Assembly: GCA_021202635.1 (NCBI GenBank)
Contig: JAJQCQ010000064.1
Span: 1 to 37,601 of the forward strand
Direction: 5' to 3'
Length of the DNA stretch: 37,601 nucleotides
From: Lachnospiraceae bacterium
GTDB taxonomy: Bacteria; Bacillota; Clostridia; Lachnospirales; Lachnospiraceae
The position numbers and the translations under genes are program-made. Position 1 is the stretch's first letter, and each line of letters opens with the position of its first letter. Shown in pieces: positions 7,770 to 14,704 of this stretch. The notes under the pieces are model-generated. The model was not told the origin of the DNA, ran no database searches, and saw only the letters and a list, made by a program, of their open reading frames with translations.

Positions 7770-9341
7770 CTACCTGTCTTTCGATGTAAATGAGATTCTC
7801 GGATCCACGACGGACATCAGCACGTCGCCGAGAATGATGGAAACCACCGACAGCAGCGCGTAAAACAGGGTCACGCCCACGATTACGCCATTATCGTATT
7901 TGTTAATCGCATCCGTCAGCAAACCGCCGGCGCCGGGAACAACGTACACGCGCTCCGTAATGATCGCGCCGACCAGCGCGCCCAGGACACTGCCCGGGAT
8001 ACCCTGTACAATCGGGATCACTGCGTTTTTAAAAATATGCCGGCTGAAAATTTCCGTCTCCGTCAAACCGCCCGCGCGTGCGAATTTCACGTAATCCGCG
8101 TTCATCTGGTCAATCATATAACGGCGCAGCCATTTCATCAGGCTCGCGATCGACGGCAACGCAAGTGAAATCACCGGCAGCACAAACATCGTCCACTTCA
8201 GCTTCTCCACATCAAAGGTCGTGGGCAGTCCAATCTTCCCGCCAATGGCCTTGAAAAGGAAAATATACGCCAGGGACGGCACCGCAATGATAAAGATCAC
8301 GTAAACCGTACCGATCTGATCCACAATCGTATCCTTTTTGAGCGCCATCAAAATGCCGAGCGGTACGCCAAGCAGATAGGACAGCGCCACTGCCAAAATG
8401 CCGATCATGAAGGAATAGCCAATCTTAGAAGCACCCTTCTTTACCGTCTGCACACTCGTATAATCATCCGTATAGCGGGTCGCGTAAACCTGGCTCGTTC
8501 CCAGAGAACCTGCCAGATAGGTCGCTGAGTGCAGATCATCGGCACTTTCCTCGGTCAGCCCGCTTGGGTAGGTAATCGTACTTGAGACATACGAACCCTG
8601 ACTCCGTGTCATTGTCGTAAACACATCCACACCGGAGTTTACCGTATATGACGTACCCAGGTTAATCGATACCAGGTTCTGGTGAATAAACGGAAAACTC
8701 GACGTCATATAAAGCAGATACTTATGCGTCGTACCATTTCCCATAATCGCCGGCGATAACTTGTCTCCGCCATAAACCGGGTCATAAAGGGTAAAGGTCA
8801 GTCCCCGCTCTCCAATGTCTTCCTCCACATTGTGGATATTGTCAACGGTGATCATCCCGCTGAAATATTTGATCAGCCTGGTAATCAGCGGAACATCCTT
8901 GTAAGCGTAGAGCTGCTGCTGCCCGCCGGTCGCAACCTTCTTCGCGTTCATCATGACCGCGTCCAGCCGCGTCACCGTGTATCCTCTCGATTCATAATAC
9001 TCCGTAAACTTCTGCACATATTCAGATACCAGCTCCGAATCCGCGTCCGCGGTCCGGCCAAAGCTCACCGCCGAGCTCCGGGTATCCTCATCGATCTCTC
9101 CCTCATCGACGAGCATGGACAGATAATCGGAATAGGTCACATAATCCAGATAACCGTACTCTTCCCACTTAGAGTACTTATAAACGGTCTTCTGGTTGTT
9201 ACTCTGGTGCGTATATGTCGTATCCGCCGCAAAGACCAGATCACGATTCAGGAGAGAATAAACCATGATCATGACACAGGCGACCACGACAACGACCGAC
9301 AACAGACCTGTGATAATTCGTTTGATTAAATATTTTCCCAC
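7770..9341 (-). CDS. oppB: Oligopeptide ABC transporter permease, OppB-type, with an enlarged external region
   Basis: The 523-aa permease begins with a membrane segment at about 8-28, as in OppB. The first external region then extends from about 30 to 310, where family members have only some 70 residues, before the conserved five-segment core (SFMIGILAVALSYLLGVPLGILMALKK onward) and the EAA-type loop (FARAGGLTETEIFSRHIFKNAV). Part of the usual external motif survives as INLGTSY. The protein ends with the typical DPR motif (VDPRISFTSKDR). The enlarged region probably faces the binding protein. The start is GTG 9341 with AGGAG seven bases upstream. The gene follows the binding-protein gene across a 244-nt gap that holds a strong hairpin. 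Confidence 0.92.
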   Translation of the reverse strand: MGKYLIKRIITGLLSVVVVVACVMIMVYSLLNRDLVFAADTTYTHQSNNQKTVYKYSKWEEYGYLDYVTYSDYLSMLVDEGEIDEDTRSSAVSFGRTADADSELVSEYVQKFTEYYESRGYTVTRLDAVMMNAKKVATGGQQQLYAYKDVPLITRLIKYFSGMITVDNIHNVEEDIGERGLTFTLYDPVYGGDKLSPAIMGNGTTHKYLLYMTSSFPFIHQNLVSINLGTSYTVNSGVDVFTTMTRSQGSYVSSTITYPSGLTEESADDLHSATYLAGSLGTSQVYATRYTDDYTSVQTVKKGASKIGYSFMIGILAVALSYLLGVPLGILMALKKDTIVDQIGTVYVIFIIAVPSLAYIFLFKAIGGKIGLPTTFDVEKLKWTMFVLPVISLALPSIASLMKWLRRYMIDQMNADYVKFARAGGLTETEIFSRHIFKNAVIPIVQGIPGSVLGALVGAIITERVYVVPGAGGLLTDAINKYDNGVIVGVTLFYALLSVVSIILGDVLMSVVDPRISFTSKDR

Positions 9342-9463
9342 TGTGCCTCTCCTATCCTTTTGGTTCCTCCGGACTTTGCCCTCCCTGGGGATCTTCCGGG
9401 CAAAAGCTCTGGTACCGGCTGTAACCGCAAATCAGCCGCGCAGCTACGCCTTACTCATGAAAT

Positions 9464-9504
9464 GGCCGCAGGAAAACGGGGGAGACCCCCGGCCCCCTGC
9501 GGCC
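9464..9504 (-). terminator. Strong intercistronic hairpin between binding protein and permease genes
   Basis: GGCCGCAGG (9464-9472) pairs perfectly with CCTGCGGCC (9496-9504). Nested inside is CGGGGG/CCCCCG (9477-9482 and 9486-9491) with a 3-nt loop, followed on the minus strand by TTTT. It probably works as a leaky terminator or a 3'-end stabiliser, so that the binding protein is made in excess over the membrane subunits. Confidence 0.75.
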
Positions 9505-9585
9505 CATTCTGTTCTATAACCTCAAAACAGCCTTTCGCAGATAAACCTGCGTCTGCATTTCATTTCTCTGCTGTTCTGAACAATT

Positions 9586-11745
9586 TTAGAAGATACCAAA
9601 GCCCTTGGTCATGTAGCCCGCATAATCCGGAAGGAGTGTATCAAGATAGGTGGACGGATCGCCATAGTCCGGACCCCAGCCTGTCGTATCGTTGATATCG
9701 CTGTTCTGCTCATAGCCATAGGTATTGTAATAGTTTGCGTAATACCAGCCTGAGTAATCGCTGCCGTCAACCATGTTGATGATGATCTGTCCGTCAAGGG
9801 CGCCTTCAATCGACTGCTTGAACGCGTTCGCGCGGTTCGTGTACGCTTCTACCTGGCTCGGATATACCAGATCAAGGTAGATCGGGTTCTCAGCGCTGAT
9901 GTCCACACCTTCTGCCGCCAGCTCTTCCACAGCTGTCGCCATCTCAGCTACTGCATTGTCTACATTGTAGATGCCGTCATAGCCGTCGCCGCTGCCATTG
10001 CCGTCGTCTGCAGTCGCGTCATAAACATTCATCGGAATTCCATCCGCATCCAGCTGCGCCTGCATGATCACACCATAATAGGTGCCTGCCGCAAAGGTCG
10101 TCGCCTCGCCGTTGATATCAATGGTCACATCCTCTTCGAGGGAGACAAAGTTCCACGGCGTGTAGGAGTTGCGCATATTCGTGTACTTCAGCTCATCGCC
10201 GCGTACCTGCGCCATCATGGACGCACGGTCGGTCGCATAGGAAAGCGCACGGCGGAAGTGTACGTTCTTCATCGCCACGTTGGAGCGCTCCAGCTCCTCC
10301 TCGGTCTTCGGTGAAGGAGCAGTCGTGCCATCGTTAAAGTTCACGAGAGCAACACGGTTCAGGTTGTACATATTGAAGAAGGTCGTCGCATCCGTACCGG
10401 AAACGGAAGCGTAATCATCAAAATAACCATCCGACTTCGCCAGCTCCAGAATCGAGGAAGTAAGGCCAACCGCGTCAACCGTGCCGTTGAGGAAGTCATT
10501 GTAAAGCTTCGTCGGGTCACTGCCGTCATCATACTTCCAGGTCAGGGTCTGAATGTTCACCGCATCTGCGTTCCAGTAAGTCGGGTTCGCGGAGAAGACG
10601 ATGGAGTTCTGCTCGGTATGTCCGGTCACAAGATACGGGCCGCAGTAAGCGATGGTGTCTGCACTCTTGCCGTAATTGTAATCCGCTGCGGAGGAATCAT
10701 ACTCCATACCGAACTTGCCGCCCTGAGACTCATAGTACGTACGGCTCATCGGCGCAAATACATTGTAGCCGAGCATCGTCAGGAAATAAGAGCACGGAGC
10801 TTCCAGTGTATAGACAAGTGTATAATCATCCACTGCCTCTACGCCGACCTCAGCAAAATCGGTCACTTCACCGGAGATATACTCGGAAGCGTTCACGATA
10901 ATGCCCTCGATCAGGTATTCAAGCCCCCCCTGCGCGTCCATCATGTGCTGCATACCGGCTACGAAGTCATCCGCAACCACGCCTGCAACCTCTCTGCCCT
11001 GGGAATCCACCCATGACACGCCCTCACGGAGATGGAAGGTATAGGTCAGACCGTCCTCAGAAACCTCATAGCTCTCTGCCAGTGCCGGCTGAAGCTCATT
11101 CTCGATATCATAGAGCATCAGACCGTCATAGGTATTGACAATCGCCTCAGAGTCCGCGGAAAGGGAAGTCGCCAGAGCGTCCCAGGTCACCGGGTCTGTG
11201 TTATATGCGAGATTATACTCATCCTTTACTTCATATCCGTGCTCTTCCAGATATGCACGCGCCTCACTCTCATAAGTGCCTGTGCCTCTGGTCTCATTCC
11301 ACAGAGCCTTCAGTGCATTGTAATCCTCAATCGAGATCATCTCCGTGGTAACCAGCACGGTAAAATACCGATCTGAATCATTGCCCCAGAGGGTCGTCGT
11401 AGCGGAATACGGAACGACTCTGGTCAGACGGTAAGAACCGCCGTTTGAGTTCGTCGGCAGGAACACAGCTGCCTCCATAATCTTCGCCTCTGCAACTGCC
11501 ATCAACGCATAACGCTCGGATACCGTCTCCGCGTCCTTTGATACCATATACGCGTCATAGAATTCGCCGAGCACCTCATTGTAGATCTCGGTAGAAGTCG
11601 TATAATACTCATCAAAGTCAATGTCTTCCGACGCCTGTACTACGCTCTCGGAGAAGCCGCCCGCAAACGTCATGGAAAGTGCCAGGGAAGCCGCCGTCGC
11701 CGCGGAACCCTTCAGGAAATCCCGTCTGGAAATTTTTCCAATCAT
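9586..11745 (-). CDS. Family 5 peptide-binding protein, Tat-exported, apparently circularly permuted
   Basis: This 719-aa solute-binding protein is the first gene of the opp operon. A twin-arginine signal (ISRRDFLKG at 5-13, then a hydrophobic stretch to about 30) predicts Tat export; there is no lipobox cysteine. From about residue 178 it reads like the start of OppA (PVTWDALATSLS, YDGLM, LQPALAESYEVS, DGLTYTFHLREGVSW, VADDFVAGMQ). The chain stops shortly after GWGPDYGDPSTYLDTLLPD, where OppA proteins normally run on for about 80-120 residues. That missing piece appears at residues 55-135 instead (EFYDAYMVSK, SERYALMAVAEAKIMEAAVFLP, YRLTRVVPY), matching the usual OppA C-terminal pattern. Such permutation moves the chain ends but can keep the fold. 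A paralogue of identical length lies at 16807-18966. Start ATG 11745 follows TAGGAGG. Confidence 0.93.
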   Translation of the reverse strand: MIGKISRRDFLKGSAATAASLALSMTFAGGFSESVVQASEDIDFDEYYTTSTEIYNEVLGEFYDAYMVSKDAETVSERYALMAVAEAKIMEAAVFLPTNSNGGSYRLTRVVPYSATTTLWGNDSDRYFTVLVTTEMISIEDYNALKALWNETRGTGTYESEARAYLEEHGYEVKDEYNLAYNTDPVTWDALATSLSADSEAIVNTYDGLMLYDIENELQPALAESYEVSEDGLTYTFHLREGVSWVDSQGREVAGVVADDFVAGMQHMMDAQGGLEYLIEGIIVNASEYISGEVTDFAEVGVEAVDDYTLVYTLEAPCSYFLTMLGYNVFAPMSRTYYESQGGKFGMEYDSSAADYNYGKSADTIAYCGPYLVTGHTEQNSIVFSANPTYWNADAVNIQTLTWKYDDGSDPTKLYNDFLNGTVDAVGLTSSILELAKSDGYFDDYASVSGTDATTFFNMYNLNRVALVNFNDGTTAPSPKTEEELERSNVAMKNVHFRRALSYATDRASMMAQVRGDELKYTNMRNSYTPWNFVSLEEDVTIDINGEATTFAAGTYYGVIMQAQLDADGIPMNVYDATADDGNGSGDGYDGIYNVDNAVAEMATAVEELAAEGVDISAENPIYLDLVYPSQVEAYTNRANAFKQSIEGALDGQIIINMVDGSDYSGWYYANYYNTYGYEQNSDINDTTGWGPDYGDPSTYLDTLLPDYAGYMTKGFGIF

Positions 11746-11909
11746 GATGATTTTACCTCCTATTATAAATGTAGGAAAGAATTGTGATGATTTACCGTGT
11801 TAAAGCAGTGCCATTATGCAGCAAAAAAGTCTGTAATAGCAAAAAAGCACGTTGTACGTCCCTGTACAATGCTCTTTCCGAAATCAACCCCAGTTTTCTT
11901 CTTTCGCAT
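11746..11909 (-). ncRNA. 5' leader of the opp operon with promoter-proximal attenuator
   Basis: The about 165-nt leader begins near 11909 and shares its first bases with the leader at 18967-19123 (AUGCGAA, one variable base, GAA). About 45 nt in, both contain the palindromic core GUAC-RRGGAC-GUAC inside a terminator-like hairpin. The first bases could also be read as a leaderless start codon for a 31-codon frame ending at about 11815. The trigger is unknown. Confidence 0.5.
11841..11875 (-). terminator. Attenuator hairpin in the opp leader
   Basis: On the minus strand AGCA-TTGTAC pairs with GTACAA-CG-TGCT (11846-11875) around the loop AGGGAC, with a 2-nt bulge, and runs into TTTTTT. It lies between the promoter and the binding-protein gene, so it would cut transcription unless overridden. 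Confidence 0.65.
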
Positions 11910-11915
11910 AGGTTC

Positions 11916-11943
11916 ATTATACATAATATCCGAATTTTGTCAA
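11916..11943 (-). promoter_or_regulatory. Sigma-A-type promoter of the opp operon
   Basis: TTGACA (11943-11938) and TATAAT (11921-11916) are both perfect consensus hexamers with a 16-bp spacer. The region is about 85% identical to the promoter at 19130-19157. Confidence 0.85.
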
Positions 11944-12023
11944 CGCCCGGTTGAGGGAATAGCAAAAAATGCCAAGCCACCCTTCGCAGATCGCTGAAAA
12001 CAGGATTTTCATTTTTTTCAGTT

Positions 12024-12040
12024 CGTGCAGTTTTTGCACG
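12024..12040. promoter_or_regulatory. Small perfect inverted repeat, possible operator
   Basis: CGTGCA and TGCACG are separated by GTTTT in the divergent region between the opp operon and the flavoprotein gene. It may be a protein binding site or part of the 5' leader of the flavoprotein gene; nothing shows which. Confidence 0.4.
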
Positions 12041-12041
12041 T

Positions 12042-12082
12042 ATGCGGAACGCCCGTATTTGTTTCCCATGTCCGCATTTTTT
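12042..12082 (+). terminator. Terminator-like hairpin upstream of the flavoprotein gene
   Basis: ATGCGGA (12042-12048) pairs perfectly with TCCGCAT (12071-12077), followed by TTTTTT (12077-12082) on the plus strand. If the transcript of the flavoprotein starts upstream of it, this would be an attenuator. A -10-like TATAAT at 12129-12134 without a good -35 could instead give a start downstream. Confidence 0.5.
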
Positions 12083-12276
12083 GCCATTTCTGAAAATACT
12101 GCCGCTTTTTTCCTTTTTTGTCAGCAATTATAATCAAACGTACATGAGAACGCAGGCTTCTTCTTACAGGCATTTCTCAGTTTGCCGGAGAATTCTTTCG
12201 CCGAAAGCCGGCAGCCGAAAAGACAGAGAGTCTGAAGGTTGTAATGTTATGAAAAGAAAGGAAGGTAAAGGATGCT

Positions 12277-14232
12277 ATGAGTAAAGACATTAGCAGGAGA
12301 GATTTCCTGAAAAGCGTAACCGCCGGTTCCGCCGGTCTGGCAGCGGCAGGAATTCTTGGGACAACCGCATTCGCAGAAGAAGAGACAGAAGCGCAGACCG
12401 AAGCTGCCTCCTCCGAGTCCACGGAGCGTGTGGTTACAGAACTGGATATCCCGGAAGCAGAAGCGCCGGACGTAACAGACTACGAATGTGACGTGCTGGT
12501 CGTAGGCGGTGGATTTGCCGGACTATTTGCAGCCATGTCTGCGAAAGAGGCTGGCAGCAATGTACTGCTGGTAGACAAAGGACGTCCCGGTTACTCCGGA
12601 CTCAGTGCCTGGGCCAGCTCTCACAATTTCTTTGACGAGGGCTATGGAGACAGCAAAGAAGAATTTGAGTACGCAATGATGTATTCCAACGAATTTCTGG
12701 CGAATATCGATTGGGTACAGGTCTGGGAAGAGGAATCCAAATCGGTCTATGAAAAGTGTGTAGAGCTTGGGATCCTGACCCAGTACACCAAGGGCGAAGA
12801 CGCCGGATACTGGGTAGACGGAACCGTTCAGAATGACAAGCTGGTAGACTATCATCTGGATAACATTCAGTACGACCGCCGCCTGGCGTTCACAAAGGCT
12901 CTGAATAATCAGGAAATTGATTACGTGGAACACACAATGATTATGGATATCATTGAAGAAGACGGACGGATCGCGGGCGCCATCGGCATGCACGTTCCGA
13001 GCGGCACGCTGATTACCTTCCGCGCAAAGGCCGTCATTCTCTGCACCGGCTCCGGCAGCTACAAACCGGCAGGCTTCCCGACGGGCGAAGACACCTTTGA
13101 CGGAGAATATATGGGCTATATGCACGGACTTCCGGTCACCGGGCAGGAATTTGAAGACTTCCACATGAGCGCTTCTTACGCGCCGGGCAACGTACTTGCC
13201 TGTAACAGCTGGCAGTATGTAGAGAATGTCTGGCTTTGCGCTCCGGGCGGATCGACCAAGGAAAATGCGGCCGCAAAAGCATCCGGAGCAGCCAAATCGG
13301 TAATTACGCCGGTATTTGACAGTGCTTATGGCATCACACCGGTAGATAAATATGAGCTTGTTACAGGAAACGGCCGCGGCGCTTCTACCTCAGAAGATGA
13401 AAGCGACCCCAGAACCGGCAAATACTCCAGCGCAGTGTTTAAGGGCGACGTTTTCGGCGCAGCTCCCGGTATGTTTACCCATTTTGCGGGCGGCATCTTC
13501 TGCGGCATTGGCGACACAGAGGGAAAAACCAGCATCGAAGGTCTCTGGGTAGCCGGAGACGGCACAAACGGCTGCATGGCTACCGGCGGCACGAAGGGTG
13601 CGCCGTCTGGATGGACGTCAAACTTTGCCGGTGTGCAGGGAAAGATGGCCGGCGCGGCAGCGGCAGCCTACGCCGGCGGAGTATCTCTGGCTGAAATTCC
13701 AGACGAGGAAATCAGCAGCCTGAGCGAAGAAATCCTTGCGCCGTTAAGCGTGGAAAAAGGCTATGACCCGAACTGGGCGCGCGATATTCTGACCTCTATC
13801 ATGGGACCATACTGGATTACGATCGCCAAGAATGAGACGTCCCTGAGCAGCGCTCTGGATCAGATTGTCCAGTTCCGCACAGACATCATTCCCAAGCTGA
13901 GAGCAACCAGCGGCCATGACCTGCGTCTCTGCCATGAGATGAAGCACAAGGCACTCGTCGCCGAGCTGAAGCTCCGCGCATCTCTTGAGCGCAAGGAAAG
14001 CCGCGGCTATCATTTCCGCACAGATTATCCGTACCGCGACGACGACTATCTCTGCTACATCACCCTCCAGAAGGGCGACGACGATTCGGTAGAAATTAAT
14101 AAGGTGGACATCAAAGAAGACTGGAAAGGCGATCAGACAATGTCTTATGAAGACAGGTATGGCGCTTATTTCCGCTTCCCGGGCGAAACGGAGGCAATGG
14201 ATCTGCCGGAGACGGAGGCTTCCTCCTGGTAA
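12277..14232 (+). CDS. Tat-exported FAD flavoprotein reductase (fumarate reductase / AprA-like)
   Basis: The 651-aa protein has a Tat signal (ISRRDFLKS at about residue 5, hydrophobic stretch ending near AFAEE), an acidic linker, and an FAD-binding fold beginning CDVLVVGGGFAGLFAAMSAK (about 69-88). A second FAD motif is SIEGLWVAGDGTNG. The C-terminal part resembles the flavoprotein C-domain of succinate dehydrogenase and APS reductase (LRASLERKESRGYHFRTDYPYRDDD). Members of this superfamily reduce or oxidise small organic acids or sulfur compounds; the substrate here is not evident, and there is no FMN-binding domain of the type flavinylated by ApbE. The neighbouring ferredoxin gene suggests an AprAB-like two-subunit enzyme acting outside the membrane. 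The start is ATG 12277 after an AAAGGAAGG-type site. It is divergent from the opp operon. Confidence 0.88.
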   Translation: MSKDISRRDFLKSVTAGSAGLAAAGILGTTAFAEEETEAQTEAASSESTERVVTELDIPEAEAPDVTDYECDVLVVGGGFAGLFAAMSAKEAGSNVLLVDKGRPGYSGLSAWASSHNFFDEGYGDSKEEFEYAMMYSNEFLANIDWVQVWEEESKSVYEKCVELGILTQYTKGEDAGYWVDGTVQNDKLVDYHLDNIQYDRRLAFTKALNNQEIDYVEHTMIMDIIEEDGRIAGAIGMHVPSGTLITFRAKAVILCTGSGSYKPAGFPTGEDTFDGEYMGYMHGLPVTGQEFEDFHMSASYAPGNVLACNSWQYVENVWLCAPGGSTKENAAAKASGAAKSVITPVFDSAYGITPVDKYELVTGNGRGASTSEDESDPRTGKYSSAVFKGDVFGAAPGMFTHFAGGIFCGIGDTEGKTSIEGLWVAGDGTNGCMATGGTKGAPSGWTSNFAGVQGKMAGAAAAAYAGGVSLAEIPDEEISSLSEEILAPLSVEKGYDPNWARDILTSIMGPYWITIAKNETSLSSALDQIVQFRTDIIPKLRATSGHDLRLCHEMKHKALVAELKLRASLERKESRGYHFRTDYPYRDDDYLCYITLQKGDDDSVEINKVDIKEDWKGDQTMSYEDRYGAYFRFPGETEAMDLPETEASSW

Positions 14233-14331
14233 AATGGCTGCGCCACTACATATAAAAGCAGATTTGTCTGGCATGAAACCTGCCATTGACGACGCTTTTA
14301 CAGCAATGAATAAAAAAGGAGATTGGATAAG

Positions 14332-14553
14332 ATGGCTGTAAGAAGATATGATCTGAATAAATGCATCGGCTGTCAGAACTGTGTAAATATCTGTCCCATG
14401 GATGTGTTCCGTTTTGACACTGCCTCAAATAAATCTGTAATCGCCTATCCGGAAAATTGCCAGAGCTGCGGCCAGTGCTGGCTGAACTGCCTCGGCAGAT
14501 CTCTGTATTTTGACGATGAGATCCATGCCTTCGCTCTGACGGCAAGCCGTTAA
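14332..14553 (+). CDS. Small 2x[4Fe-4S] ferredoxin, electron-transfer partner of the flavoprotein
   Basis: A 73-aa ferredoxin carrying two cysteine motifs: CIGCQNCVNICP near residue 11, then CQSCGQCWLNCLG near residue 40. Each supplies CxxCxxCxxxC, enough for two [4Fe-4S] clusters; the second lacks the usual proline after the last cysteine. The arrangement is like the beta subunit of APS reductase and ferredoxin-like subunits of related enzymes. It has no signal peptide. The flavoprotein gene ends 99 nt upstream. Since Tat carries folded complexes, the ferredoxin may be exported bound to the flavoprotein. I choose ATG 14332, about nine bases after AAGGAG, over an in-frame TTG at 14323. Confidence 0.9.
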   Translation: MAVRRYDLNKCIGCQNCVNICPMDVFRFDTASNKSVIAYPENCQSCGQCWLNCLGRSLYFDDEIHAFALTASR

Positions 14554-14621
14554 AACCGGCGTCTGGAACATGCACAGCTCCGGTACGGCGCGCTTTATCT
14601 GTACCATGATAGGGTTAACGG

Positions 14622-14653
14622 AACCGGACAGGGAATTTTCTCCCTGTCCGGTT
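14622..14653. terminator. Terminator hairpin between convergent genes
   Basis: A perfect 13-bp stem (AACCGGACAGGGA at 14622-14634 with TCCCTGTCCGGTT at 14641-14653) has a 6-nt loop. T-tracts on either side are weak. It sits between the ferredoxin gene (plus) and the AraC-type regulator gene (minus) and may serve both. Confidence 0.75.
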
Positions 14654-14704
14654 CACACTTAAAACGTCTCATCTATCTAAACACGCATCATCAACGGGTA
14701 TTCC

